Shown in pieces: positions 38,586 to 51,037 of a stretch of DNA of 64,000 nt (positions are counted from its first letter, which is position 1; every line of letters begins with the position of its first letter). The notes beneath the pieces were generated by a model, which saw nothing but the letters and a program-made list of their open reading frames with translations, was not told the origin of the DNA and ran no database searches. The translations under genes were made by a program, and so were the position numbers. The stretch lies in NCBI GenBank assembly GCA_034509735.1, contig JACGWO010000013.1, forward strand, positions 10,622,136-10,686,135, written 5' to 3'. The stretch is from Sesamum alatum. Lineage: Eukaryota > Streptophyta > Magnoliopsida > Lamiales > Pedaliaceae.

Positions 38586-39430
38586 ATATGATTACTAATT
38601 CTGCTTCATGGGTATTGGATACCGGGTGTGGCGCTCACATCTGCAATGATTTGCAGGCACTGCAAAGAAGCAGAAGGCTAACCAAGGATGAGATGATCCT
38701 GAGGCTAGGCGATGGCAAGGCCGTTGCTGCGGAGGCCGTAGGATCACTAGAGTTAGCCATTAATAGTCATGTTAGGATTGTACTGAACGACTGTTTCTAT
38801 GTACCTAGCATGATTAAAAACATTGTTTCCATCCAGGTCCTTGATAAGGAGGGATATGAATTTACCATCAATAAAAACGATTTTTTCATTATCAAAGATG
38901 GTATTTCTCATTTGCTTGGTACATTGGTCAACGGTCTGTACATACTTCAACAGTCTAATTGGATTATGACTGCAGAACACAAACGAAAACGTGATGATCA
39001 TAATAACGCACAGATATGGCATGCGAGGTTAGGTCATATCTCTAAAGATAGGATAAGAAGGTTGGTGGACTCAAAGAGTCTAGAAATAGACGATTTGGAC
39101 AACCTACCGAACTGCGAATCCTGTCTAAAGGGAAAGATGACCAAGAAACCCTTTGTTGGACAAAGTACGCTAGCCAGTGGTCTGTTGGATTTGATCCATA
39201 CAGATGTCTGTGGTCCACTAAATACTCAGGCTAGAGGTGGGTACTCATACTTCATAACCTTTACCGATGATCACTCACGGTATGGTTATGTTTACCTGAT
39301 GAGGTACAAGTCTGAAGCCTTTGGAAGGTTTAAAGAATACAGACTTGAAGTAGAGAACCAAACCGGTCGAAAGATCAAAGCCCTTCGGTCGGACCGAGGT
39401 GGAGAGTATTTGAGTGGTGAGTTTTACTGA
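38573..39430 (+). CDS. Copia A protease, GAG-pre-integrase and integrase core (open portion of pol)
   Basis: The longest clean reading frame in the window; the open frame extends upstream to 38510. Domains in order: aspartic protease active site SWVLDTGCGAHICND (~38610); GAG-pre-integrase with the HHCC finger, H in IWHARLGHISKDRI (~39013) and C in CESCLKGKM (~39115); then the integrase core with HTDVCGPL (~39208), DDHSRYGYVYLM and RSDRGGEYL (~39390), the first two catalytic Asp. An extra T in the GEFTDYL region shifts into a stop at 39428, just before the catalytic Glu segment. The enzyme would cut and join element cDNA, but this part alone is incomplete. Confidence 0.9.
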   Translation: MVEVNMITNSASWVLDTGCGAHICNDLQALQRSRRLTKDEMILRLGDGKAVAAEAVGSLELAINSHVRIVLNDCFYVPSMIKNIVSIQVLDKEGYEFTINKNDFFIIKDGISHLLGTLVNGLYILQQSNWIMTAEHKRKRDDHNNAQIWHARLGHISKDRIRRLVDSKSLEIDDLDNLPNCESCLKGKMTKKPFVGQSTLASGLLDLIHTDVCGPLNTQARGGYSYFITFTDDHSRYGYVYLMRYKSEAFGRFKEYRLEVENQTGRKIKALRSDRGGEYLSGEFY

Positions 39431-40160
39431 TTATCTAAAAGAGAATGGGATTCTCTCTCAGTGGACCCCTCCTGGAACACCGCAGCTTAATGGGTGTGTC
39501 TGAAGGAGGAATCGGACCTTGTTGGACATGGTCCGATCCATGATGAGTTTTACCCGAACTACCCCTTTCCTTCTGGGGATAACGCTCTTGAAACGGCGGC
39601 CAAAGTTTTGAACTTGGCGCCATCTAAAAGGGTATCCCAGACGCCATATGAGATATGGCATGGCAAGCCTGCCTCCTACAAATACTTGAAAGTGTGGGGT
39701 TCCCCCGCATATGTCAAGAGATTAGTGGGAGATAAACTGGACTCGAGGTCTAGTTTATGCAGGTTCATCAGCTATCCGAAAGAAACTGCGGGTATTATTT
39801 CTATGATCCCTCCGAGCAAAAGGTTTTTGTCTCACGAAACGCAGTGTTCTTGGAAAAAGGTTTTCCATCGGATAGTCGACGCGATGAGGTGCTCCTTGAG
39901 GAATCAAGTGAGGCACCCCATGAGGCGGCAGTGACATCTGAGCCAGTGGTTCCCACTAAATATTGTTCCAGTCCGCCGTAGGTCGGCCAGAGTATCCCAT
40001 GCACCTGATAGGTATGGATTTCTGGGCCTGACCGGTCAATTGGATAATGAATCAAAGACGTACGGAGAAGTGATGTCGGACATCGATTCGGACAAGTGGC
40101 TTGAGGCCATGAAATCCGAGATGGACTGGATGGGTACAAACAAGGTTTGGACCTAGCAGA
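39431..40160 (+). pseudogene. Copia A integrase C-terminal part and linker (frameshifted)
   Basis: Continues the integrase in other frames. ALETAAKVLNLAPSKRVSQ and KVWGSPAYVKRLVGDKL are copia integrase C-terminal motifs, followed by the linker with SDIDSDKWLEAMKSEM. The codon for the third catalytic residue (near 39504) still reads GAA (Glu), but it sits between two single-base indels. Confidence 0.85.
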
Positions 40161-41262
40161 TCCACCAAAAGGGGTTAAACCCGAAGCTGGAACATACGTT
40201 TTGATGAAGTCATACGGGGATATGATTTCATCAAGAACGAGTCCGATCCTTGTGTATACAAGAAGATCAGTGGGAGCTCAGTTGCGTTTCTGGTGCTTTA
40301 CGTGGATGACATCTTGCTCATTGGGAATGATGCTAAGATGTTGGGTACCACTAAAGCTTGGCTGTCAATGCAATTCTCCATGAAGGATATGGGCGAGGCA
40401 TCCTACATCCTTGGCATCAAGATCTACAGGGATAGATCTAGAAGGATGTTAGGAATGGCCCAGTCCTCGTACATTGAGAAAAGTCTTGAAGAGATTCAAG
40501 ATGGAGAACTCAAAACGAGGATTCCTTCCTATGAGGCATGGAATTAAGATATCCAAGAAGCAGTCTCCTAAGACTAATGAGGAGCTTAAACGGATGTTGG
40601 ACATCCCCTATGCTTCAGCCGTAGGCAGCATACAGTATGCTGTTCAGTGCACTAGGCCTGATGTGGCTTTCGCTTTGAGCGTAATAAGTCGATATCAGTC
40701 GTGTGCCGGGGAGGCACACTGGAGTGCAGTCAAGACTATCCTGAAGTACCTGAAAAAGGACTAAGGACATGTTCTTGATCTACGGCAGTGGAGAGTTGAT
40801 ACTGGAAGGCTATAGCGACGCTAGCTTCCAGTCGGATGATGATGATGCCAGTCTCAGTCTGGTTTTGTATTTAGACTAAATGGTGGCGTGGTTACTTGGA
40901 AGGGTTCCAAGCAGGCTACCACGGCGGACTCCACCATAGAGTTTTTGAATACATAGCGGCTTTGGAAGCTGCTAAGGAGTGGTTTGGTTGATGAGCTACA
41001 TCCAAGGGTTGGATGTAGTACCTAGCATTGCTAAGCCTGTAATTATCTTTTATGATAACAACGGGGCGATAGTGCTAGCAAAGGAACCGAGATCTCATCA
41101 CGATCCAAGTATATTCTTAGACGCTACCATCTCTTAGAGAGATGGATAGCAGGAGTGACGTTCGGTTGGACCGAGTCAGCTCCGCAGAAAACATAGCAGA
41201 TCACTTGCGAAGCCCATGTCGCAAGTTGCCCATACTCACCATCTGAATAAGAGGTTTGAGGC
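40147..41262 (+). pseudogene. Copia A reverse transcriptase/RNase H with deleted RT core
   Basis: The RT starts at PPKGVKP (~40165) and jumps directly to WN-equivalent sequence TYVLMKSYGD. About 340 bp that encode MDVKTAFLNG...LKQASRSW in the right-hand copy are missing. The YVDD catalytic motif is present (LYVDDILLIGND, ~40297). The thumb and RNase H region follow (YASAVGSIQYAVQCTRPD, ~40610), then ENIADHL near the end (~41190). Several further stops are present. Missing the RT core, it cannot synthesise cDNA. Confidence 0.9.
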
Positions 41263-41279
41263 CAATGGGTGATTGGCTT

Positions 41280-41296
41280 TAGGTCAAGTGGGAGAT
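41280..41296 (+). promoter_or_regulatory. Polypurine tract of copia A
   Basis: aggtcaagtgggagat lies directly before the 3' LTR (TGTTGG at 41297), the plus-strand primer position. Confidence 0.75.
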
Positions 41297-43561
41297 TGTT
41301 GGAATAGGCGACCAGAAAGCCAATAGGTTTGGCAATTTGTAACCTATCCGACAACTTGATGTGAATGTAATATTATTATGTGATGAATAAGATGAGTATT
41401 CGTCACCAATGGTACCTTCTTTGTTGCGCTCATCTTACATTTGTTAAATGGTGTTTAACTTATATCGCAACAAAGCCCACAGACCATGGATAACAACTCG
41501 TGCAGTTGGGCCACGCATTGGATGGTGGTCATGAAACCAACTGATTAAGAGTTGGGTCTGAAACGTTCCAAGTCGAGGACCTCGAGACAGGGCATCGAGA
41601 GTCCTATTGAGACTTGCATCAAGAGTCGTGTTCATTGGATGAGTGCCGTGTTTCATCGGCGACAGGCGTGGGACGCCTACACGGTCTTGATGGGTTGGTC
41701 GACTGGGGTCGAGCCGACTGGACTGACTCGCGGGGATCATTAATATGGAAGCCTTGGAGGCTTGGTCGGTATGATTGGATTCCCCGGTTTCCGATAGTAC
41801 GGGAGTAATCTTCAGACTTGAGGAATCATGGCAGTCACGTGCACAGGACGGCTGTATCTTGGATCTGGCGAGAGGTGATCATTTTGTAAGATGATCATTA
41901 TAAGCCTTGTCCAGTGCAGTCGGAATGTGTAGCGAGGACGGTGGATTCCAAGAAGAGGATCCGTCCTGTCAGTATATGACAGAGGTATCTCCTATGCACT
42001 CGGAGACACGTACATGCTGTTTTGAAGCTGTGGCACAGTGGTTGGTCGAACAGGGAATGGTTTCCTGTGTCGATGCAATGAAGCATACGTAGTCTCGAGT
42101 ATTAAGCATAGATGCCTAGTCAAGGATGGAACCGACGCCCAATTCCATACCCTAGACTAAGGCCAGGACACGGTAGACGGAAGGATCGTACCCGTACGGA
42201 ATCGGCGCCTAAATGTTCACGCCAATTCACCTAGTCTCTAGTGCATGGACCGTTGCTAGACGGCCACCCATGGTAACGGGCCCTTGTGGGACACGGGCCC
42301 AAGTCTAGCTGAGGGTGAACCTAAAGGGTCACACACAAATCACGATGAGGTTGAGAGATCAACTTGGAGTCGATCTCGAAGGATAAAAGTAAAGTAATTG
42401 GATTACTTAAGGGAAAGTCCATTGGATGGACGGGCCGATATTGTATCGGGCTTTCATTTAATCGGTAAATTGGATTTTCGATTAAATATGGAAAGTTGAG
42501 ATGTTGAGACGTTGGATCTTTTAATTGGATTAAAAGATCAACGGGAATAATTTAAGTGGACATTAATTGGATTTAATATTGGGTTCGTCATAATTGGATT
42601 ACGATAAAACCCGGTCCGTTAAATTATACCCGAGAGGAGAAATAATTCCTAATTTGGAATAGGAAGAAGTTGGACTTCTTCCCTTAAATAAACATAGCCG
42701 ACATGCTCCCTTGGAGGAAGCAAATCAGCCATGTTTCATGCTAGGTGGTATGTTGATTGTCTCTTTTGGAAAGAGACAAATCAACTCCAATCAAGCTCTT
42801 CCTTTTGGTATGATTTGATCATACCATAAATTTTGTAGGCTTGATTGAAGAATTGATGGTGATTGATTGGAATGAATCTAGACATCCTTGGATGAACCTA
42901 GACACATTCCAATAATCACATTAATTATGTATATATATTAGAATATACAACACCTAGCATAAGTGATTCATTATTCATCTTTTTCTAGGAAAAAGAGAAG
43001 ACAAAAATCCTCTTCTCTCTCTCAAGTGTAAAAGAAAAAGAGAAGACAATTTTCGGATCCTCTCTCCTCTCTCTCAACTCTTGGCTTCTCTTCCTCTCTT
43101 ACACTTGTGTTCTTCACTTGATTTTGAATCAAAGAAGAAGAACAAAGTAAGTTTAAGAGAACACTAATTCATAGTGTTCTTCTCTAAACCGATTCCTTCC
43201 TAAACCCGTTCTTTTCTAGCAAGAAGAACGTGTGTTTCTTCCGGTGTGGTGTGGAATCACCTTTGGAGAATCCATACGTTTGGATTTCGTGAGCATTCCG
43301 GAGAAGGAACAACGCTAGTAGCCGGGAGCATACGCTAAACAATCAAAGGGTAACGGTTTATTACGCTTTGATTGATTCCATTTATATATCTATGCCCTAT
43401 GTGTTTAAATATATGTTTTAATATTTACACATCCTACATCGAACGCCCGGTTGAGCACCCAAGGGTACACCCCTTGGGATTCGCATATTTAAATTTGATT
43501 TAAATTTGTGCACGTTTTCTCGGCTTCCGCTCGCGCTCCCGGGCGGATCCGCTGTCCTTCA
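41297..43561 (+). mobile_element. 3' LTR of nested copia A
   Basis: 2,265 bp, ends ggatccgctgtccttca, followed by GGCCT. Compared with the 5' LTR it has small indels, including an extra ~60 bp with tctctctc and a duplicated aaaagagaagaca near 43030. Confidence 0.95.
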
Positions 43562-44200
43562 GGCCTTTGCCTTGGTCGTCACGATGCGAAGACTGTGACC
43601 ATACTTCCTCTCTTACCCTATGGGGGTAAGAATGAATACCCCTGAAGCAAACCCTGGGGAAGCTGGACATTTTCGGAAGATTGATAAAATGAGCCATCGA
43701 GTTAAGCGAATACAACATCTCAAATCTCCTCGAACGGCTATCAAAGCTCAGGCTTTGGTAGATTCTGTCTCAAAATTGACAACCCCCTCTCCCAACGAGG
43801 AGGTATGGTTACTGCACGTAGATGGATCAACTACCCTCCAAGGGAGCGGAGCTGGGGTAGTTATCACCTCTCCCGAGGGGGATGACATAGAAGTTGCAGT
43901 CAGATACGATTTTAAAGCCTAGAACAATGAGGCCGAATATCGACGCCCTCATGTTGGGCATAAAGATGGTCTGGGAGACCGGAGCAAGACACCTCATAGC
44001 TCACTTGGACTCTCAACTCATAGTCAAATAGATATGAAGGAGTGAAGGCCAAAGAGGACAACATGATCCAATACCTAGAACAAATTTTAAAATCGAGATT
44101 TGGGAGTTTCCAACTTATCTAAATCCCTCGAGAAGAGAATACTAAAACCAATTACCTATCTATGCTGGCAAGAGCCTTAGAGGATTGCAGAACCAGACAG
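43562..44200 (+). pseudogene. Ty3/gypsy RNase H, continued after copia insertion
   Basis: The frame picks up with ALVVTMRRL right after the target duplication, matching the sequence expected after KMAL at 33620. LLHVDGSTTLQGSGAGVVI (~43810) is the RNase H first motif with the catalytic Asp, and NNEAEY (~43922) the Glu motif, preceded by a TAG stop. The split confirms that the copia element inserted into a pre-existing gypsy. Confidence 0.88.
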
Positions 44201-44379
44201 ATTACCATACAACACCTTCCCAGGCTAGGAGCCCCTTTGGAGGTTCAGACTGTCATCCCGTGGGGAGACTAGAGACACTCCATCTTGGCTTGGCTAAATG
44301 ACTTCTCCCGGAGGATCACTTGGATGCAACCAAACTCAAAGTATGAGCTACTCGTTTCCGATTAATAGGGGACACACTC

Positions 44380-45419
44380 TACAAGAAGTCATTTACACAC
44401 CCCTACTGAGATGCTTGTCTCGGGAAGAGGACTACGTATCCTGAAGGAAATCCACAATAAATGTTGTGGGGCCCACATAGGGGCCCTGACATTTGCAGGC
44501 AAAGGCCTACGAGCTGGCTATTTTGGCTCACCATGAAACAAGATGTAAGACAATCAATGCAAAATTGTGACCAATGTCAAAAGCACTCCACCCTCATTCA
44601 CCAACCAACAGAGCCGTTGGCCACCTTGCTCTTCCCTTGTCCTTTCTTTCAATAGGGAGATGGATATAGTAGGACCTTTCCCCCTGGCCCCGATCAGAGG
44701 AGTTCTTGTTGGTAGCAATTGATTACTTTACTAAATGGGTGGAGGCGGGACCCCTCTCCCGAATCGCTAAGGTGGAAGTCATAAATTCTTATGGAAGAAT
44801 ATAATATGCCACTTCGGTTTTCCTCGAGAAATTATTTTGGATATTGGCTGATAATTTCAAGGCCATCAAATACAAGATTTGTGTAAAGGTCTACATATCA
44901 AACAAAGGTTCACATCATAGGCCGGGGCTGGTAGAGGTCCCTAATCGCGTACTAATACAATGGATCAAGAGAAGGCTGGAACAGGTCGAATGAAACTGGG
45001 TAGAAAGCTAACTAGTTTCCTCTGGGCATACCATATCACTCCAAGAACATCCACATGGGAAATCCCCTTTACCTTAGTATATGGAACGAATGTCGTTATC
45101 CCGAGCGTAATACGATTGCTTTCTCACCCGGTAATGTATTATACAGAATAAGGTAATACCAACCTCCTCAAAGAAAATCTAGACTTCATTAAATAACTTT
45201 GGGAAATGGCCTTCCTTCAAATGAAACGCTCTAAAAGCATAATGACAATCTCTTATAATAAACGAGTCAAACCGCGGGGTTCCAAGTAGGAGGCCTGGTG
45301 CTTTGGTGGGTAAACATGGATGCCAACTGCGAAGGGCCTTATAAAGTCACAGGCTTTCTAAGGCACGGGGCATACGAGTTGGAAGACCATGAGGGACGCC
45401 CGTATCCCGACCATGGAAA
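44380..45419 (+). pseudogene. Ty3/gypsy integrase (decayed), up to solo LTR insertion
   Basis: Visible pieces: GAHIGA-type region and CDQCQKHS zinc finger (44470-44585); a TKWVEA-like segment of the core (~44735); IEKRLEQV-like sequence (~44965); and a chromodomain-free C-terminal end with NCEGPYKVTGFLRHGAYELED (~45320). Stops and frameshifts are frequent. The gene is cut at 45419 by the LTR and ends at ~47686. Confidence 0.8.
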
Positions 45420-47653
45420 TGTTAGAATAGGTGACCAGAAAGTCAATGGTATTAGCTGTTCTGAGAACCATTCGTCTATCTGTGAACAAGTAATATTATG
45501 TTAATGAATGTAGTAAGGATTCATAGGCATGAGTTTGTTGTACTTACTACTTGCATCGTTACGATGTCACAACAAATGCCCACAGACTGAAATAACATTT
45601 CGGGAAATTGGAACTACGCTTGGAGGTAGGTTCATGAAATCAGTTTCGCCGAATCAGTTTGAAAATACTCCAAGTCAAGGAATCTCGAGACAGGGCATCG
45701 AGAATCCATTTGAGACTTGCACTAAGCATCTGCTGTCGTGTTTCATCGACGGGTGACGAGGATCGTCTAAGCAGTGTTAGTGGGTCGGCCTGCTGGGGAG
45801 CGGCCGACTGAGGTGACTCGCGGGAATCGTCATATGGAAGCTTCTCGGGCTTGGTCGGTATGACTCGTATTCCCGGTTCCGATAGTACGGGATTAGTCCT
45901 CGGACTTGAGGATCACGGCAGTCCCCTACATACTAAGGCTGTATCTTGGATCTGGTGAAATTTGACCGATTATATCACATGGTCATCATAAGCCTCGTCC
46001 AGTGCAGTCGGAGTATGTAAGAACGGTGAATTCCAAGATAGGATCTGTCCCCTGTCAAAGGATATGACAGCAAGATCTCCTATGCGCTCGGAGATGGTTT
46101 AGACTCACAAAGTCTATGGCCATAGCACTTGATGTAGTGGGAAAGGATTTCCTACGTCGAGTTAAACCTATCTCGAGCATTATGCATAGTTGCCTAGTCA
46201 ACGATGGGAACCGACCCCTAGACTAAAGGCCGGGAGACAGGCGACAGTAGGACCGTACCCGTACGTATCGAGCGTCGGTAGGACCGCACCTGCGTATAAC
46301 TCGGAGCCTAAATGTTCACACCATAAATTCACCTAGTCTCTAGTGCCATGGACCGTTGCTAGATGGCCACCCATGGTAACGGACTACTTTGGTTATGAAA
46401 TAACAAGAAGTAGGTCCAAGTCTAGCTGAAAGGTGAACCTAAAGAGTCACACCCGCTACACCAAATGGAAGGGAATTAATTTGGAATTAATTCCGGTAGA
46501 AGGTTTAATTTAATGGAATTAAATTATACTTCTTGGAGATTCAAGCCTCGATGAATTATTTGGAATAATCGGGCTTGAGTTCATAAATTAGATTTATGAA
46601 TTTTATAAAGCATGGGCTTTCCTTTTAATTAGATTAAAAGGGTGAATTAATTATTTAGTGGGCTTGGTATATTAAATAGGATTTAATATAAAGTCCATGG
46701 GACTATTTAATTTAGAATTAAATAATCCCATTCTATGAATTAATTAATGGGCTTGGTATATTAAATAGGATTTAATATAAAGTCCATGGGACTATTTAAT
46801 TTAGAATTAAATAAGTCCTTTCCATTAATTAATTAATGGGCTTAGTGTATTAAATATGATTTAATATAAAGTCCATGGGAATATTTAATTTAGAATTAAA
46901 TAGGCCCATTCCATAAAGCCCATCAAAATGGATGGACAAGATTTGATCTAGAGAATGATGAGATGAAGGGCCATGATTAATTTGACTTAATCAAAGCCTA
47001 ATTTGACTAGGATTTGACTAGGTCAAAATCCTAGTCAAAGTGTGTCTCTTTGGAAGAGTTTGAGAAGGAATAGGAATTCCATCTTCTATAAATACTTAAA
47101 AAACACACACTTACACCTAGTATTCTCTACAACTCTCATCTCTCATCTCCCTCAAATTTTCGTCCACCCTCTTTCTTCTCTCCAAGGATTATACTTTGTT
47201 CTTCTTGATTTATTCAAGTTAAGAACATAAGAGACATTGATTGCGTTAATTCATAGCGTGTATCGATGTCTCTTCTCCCCAAATTATTTCTTTCTAGCAC
47301 AAGGGTTGTTTGCTTTCCGGTGGAGCGAGTGAGATGATTTAGAGGGTCTCTTCTTGAGATCTTGGTGCAAAACGGGGAACAATGCATGTAGCTGAACGAA
47401 GACAAAACTACAACCGGGTAGGTTCTTTAATTTTGTTTTTCGGTTTCAATTCTATGGCCTCCATGTTGTGTTTTATTGAACATGAGATACACCGAACGCC
47501 CGGGAGAATCAAGGGCACACCCGTTGATTCGTTTATGTATGTTATGCATAGTTTAAATTCCATTTAATTATATTTTGTAATTTTTTATTAGGCATTCTTT
47601 CGCGCTTCCGCTATACGCGCTCACCTCCCGGGCCGATCCACCACATTCTTTCA
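45420..47653 (+). mobile_element. Copia family B solo LTR with TSD GGAAA
   Basis: It starts tgttagaataggtgacc and ends accacattctttca. GGAAA is found at 45415-45419 and 47654-47658. At 2,234 bp it is complete and shares short blocks with family A LTRs (ends, ttaggttcac, ctagtctctagtgccatgg) but differs elsewhere. No internal region is present. Confidence 0.93.
46660..46926. repeat. Three 89-bp tandem repeats inside the family B LTR
   Basis: Copies begin gggctt at 46660, 46749 and 46838. Each includes ttaaat and tttaatataaagtccatggg and can fold on itself. Confidence 0.9.
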
Positions 47654-48090
47654 GGAAAGTGCCTAATCATAAGCGGTTTAATGCTTAAGTTTGGAACGCC
47701 CTCTCAGAATAAATCCTATCCCCATGCATGTTCCCTTTCAGAATAAAAACTTTGCCCCTAGGCAGGGGTCCTCTCAAAATAAGTTTTGTCTCCTTACAGA
47801 TGTTTATGGCACAATCGTCCTAAGGTATGTAGCTCAAATTAATAAGCCCTGCTCAGAGCAGCCACCTACTCAAGAAACAAGCCCAGCTCGGAGCAGGCAC
47901 CTTACTCAAGAAATAGCCCTGCTCATGGCACACACCCCACTAAAATATAAGCCCTACACCTAAGCAGGCACTATGACTAATGAAAGCCCTGTGTTTGACA
48001 GGCACCCTTCTCTCTTAAAAGTCTTATCCTCACTACAGGCACCCAAACAAAATCAAAAGGGGACCAAGCCCAGTAAAATGGCACATATTG
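47654..48090 (+). pseudogene. Ty3/gypsy polyprotein end, 3' repeats and polypurine tract
   Basis: After the target duplication the frame reads RPWKVPNHKRFNA and then a stop near 47688, the usual gypsy polyprotein terminus. A degenerate non-coding repeat follows (agccctg...gcaggcacc, about five times, 47850-48010). An aaaagggga tract lies near 48056, where a 3' LTR should begin. The LTR itself is absent. Confidence 0.7.
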
Positions 48091-51000
48091 ATAGGTAACT
48101 TCATGTCCTAATACTTGTCCTATTTTTGAATTTGGTTAGGATATCTGAGTAATGAAAGGCTCATAAAAGGCTTCCTGAAGAGGGAGAGCCAATAATCAAG
48201 GTGAATGGGAGGCATCCCTTTAACGATCCTTGATTGCAAAAATACGTATATGCCACTAGATAGTGCACTAGCTATCAAGTAGTATAAAAAGTATCAATCG
48301 CATGAAAATTTAACAAAATAATTACCAAAACTATAACTAATCCCTAATTATCTGGATGATTGAAATTTGAGTGATGATTTACTACAACTACCAGAAATTA
48401 CTAAAAATAACTAAGGCAAACAATCACGTTGGAGAAAATTCAGATGTAGATGAGATGTTAAGGTTATAGGTCCACCTAATCGATCCAATAAATATAACAT
48501 TTAACGGATTAATCTAACAAGTAAGTATTTTCACAAACTAAGGTTTTCCCAATTTAATGTGACATGCTCTTCCGAGTCATACCAAACCTATTACCATCAA
48601 GGAATTAGTGGATTCCTCCTTTATAAAACTCATGACAATAATGCATTGGAATCTGTAAAAAATCTATGTAACCAAATGGATCAAGCCTGTGTATGCCTAC
48701 ATATCATTCAATCCACACCATAAATTATTCTGTCCACTATGCTGAATTGCCTTCCGGTTCATCAACATAATTAATTAAAAACTAAGAGATGATCAAGCTC
48801 TCAAATAATAACAAGCATAATTATTCATGAACATGTGAAAAATAACAAATTAGATTAATTCGGAAAAATACTCAAAATATTGTATCAATTGGGTTTTCCA
48901 TAAGCCATAGCAAAGAGTAAATTAGTTTATGCTAACTAGATCTAAAAGAAAGAAGAAATGTTTAGAAGAACTCAAAGAGTAGAAAGTCGAACTTGAAAGT
49001 CTGTCACTCCGGTGCTGGATCAACTTCTCCAATTGCTCGTCGTCTTCTTCTTTGCTCCCAAAACGTGAATCTCTGCATTTTTTATGCTGAAAATTGATCA
49101 CCCATTCTTTCTCTCTTCTCCTCCTTTTATAATAAGTCCTAACTATGGTAGGAAAGGAAAATGATTCTTCCTACCATAAAACTCTTTATCTTCCTTAATC
49201 CTATCCTTACCAAACTTCTAGGGCTAATTACAAAAGGAATAAAATATCCTTACATATTGCTAGAAATCAGCATTAGGATCAACACGTCAACAATTCCGCC
49301 CAGCGCATGTTTGATAACCCGTGGTCACGAGTTAAGTTCTTCTCGCTTCTGTCCAATGGATTTCTGGGGAGCCCGTGGGTCACGGGCTAACCTGGTGCGC
49401 TTTTGCAGGATTTTTGGCTTTTTTTTTTTTTTTTCTACATTTGAGCTATTTGCTTGCATTTGTCTTTTGTACATGAAAGCTTCTAAAATGTCATAAATGT
49501 ACTCAAGAACAAGCCTCATATCACGAGAACATATGGACATAAACAAATAAATATGTCATATAATTTCCTCTAATCAAATACACCACACTTAAACCATGCT
49601 TGTCCTAAAGCATATAACAGTGTAAGTGAATCACCTCCCATTCAAAAGAAAATCCCCTTTATTTCAAATGAACTTACCATCAAGGTGCAAGTAATAGTAG
49701 ACTTCATTGTACAAATTCACACAAGCCACAGAACGTAACAACTATCTCAACAATCTTCTAGAATCAAAATGCAAAGTGAGTTAACACCCTCGCTCAAGAT
49801 TCACTCAGTACGCTCGAAGTGTTTATGGGTGAACAACAACTCTCAAGTCATACTCTGATAAAGTTTTGTCATAGGCTTGCTCTTATATCATATCTCCACT
49901 GCTTGGAGTGAGTTAGATGTGAGAATCAAATCGTCTTTTTCAGCTTGTAATGGGGCTTTAAGTAAAGGTTGGGAGAAATAAGAATAAAAGAAGGGTTCTT
50001 TAGGGTTAAAGTAATTGGGCACACTGCTCTAATATTTTTCCACACTACAAATTCTCCTAGTTCAAGTGCGTCTCTCCCTCTTCTTTTCCTTAATTGTTTT
50101 TTTCTTCTTTTATTCTTTTTCTTTTCTTTTCCTTGATTTCTCGTTATTGTATCATTGATTTTTTTTCATTATTTTATTTTTTATTTGGATTTTCATGTTT
50201 TTATCTTCATCCCTGTTTTTTTCTTTTTGCTTTCCTCAACTTTCAGAAATTCTTTTCTTTGGACATATCTTCACGAGATAATTGAGACTTTGAACTTGAA
50301 CTATGAGCTGATGGTGGAAGCATTTCACGAGTAGTCCTTCCAATCCTTTAATATTGGAGTTCAAAGGTCTAGGACAAAGAAATGGTTGTTCGAGATTTGA
50401 TTGTGGTTACTATGACAACGAAATCAGGCTTAGGCTCGATTGGGCTAGTAAAGGTGAGCATTTATGCAAGCTTGACAATAGAAAATTTTGGTTTGGTTCT
50501 TATCCCCTTATCACTTCCAACACACCTAACTCGACAATGCAGTCTCAACATGTATAACAGAGCAAGTTCTAGAAAATCAAACCAAATATGACAATCACAC
50601 AATCAAACAAAATGATGGGGTAATAAGAGATGTGCTCATAGGCTCAAAAGTTCACCAAGCAAAGGCTTATGTGCGTTACTTACAAGCATTTATCATCCAA
50701 AATGATCATCAAGACAATCATAACAAGTGTGGCAAGTTTGAAATCTTTCCTATGCATGCCAATCATCCCTTGTATTTTTAACAGTGCTTTCATTAATCAC
50801 GTCGACATGAATCAAATGTGGATGCAATATATCAAAATTCAACACCTCATACCACCTAACAAAATCATCACAAATGCATGAAACCATGAACAACCCCCCC
50901 CCCCCCTTAAGATCGACATTGTCCACAATGTCTAAGACCATAGGAAAAATAATAGAAGGCAAGAAATAGAGCACTTCCCTAAATTTGTGGGTCATCAAAA
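48091..51000. other. Non-coding, repeat-like DNA
   Basis: No coding domain seen. Features include a duplicated cacgagttaag / cacgggctaac motif (49323 and 49381), T-rich tracts (49418-49433, 50095-50240) and a run of 13 C (50895-50907). The general style (ccacacttaaaccatgcttgtcc; ttaagatcgacattgtcc) resembles the non-coding parts of large plant LTR elements, but no LTR pair was delimited. Confidence 0.45.
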
Positions 51001-51037
51001 TCCTAAGGAGGTGGGTGAGAGCTTGGTGCTTGCTGGG

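Larger units (their letters stand above)
33632..43561 (+). mobile_element. Full-length copia A element, nested in gypsy
   Basis: LTRs are at 33632-35852 and 41297-43561, flanked by the perfect 5-bp TSD GGCCT (33627-33631, 43562-43566). The internal region has primer-binding site, GC-rich leader, gag, protease, integrase, RT/RNase H and polypurine tract in copia order. LTRs of ~2.2 kb are long for copia. The coding region is disrupted, so the element would need helper proteins. Confidence 0.96.
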
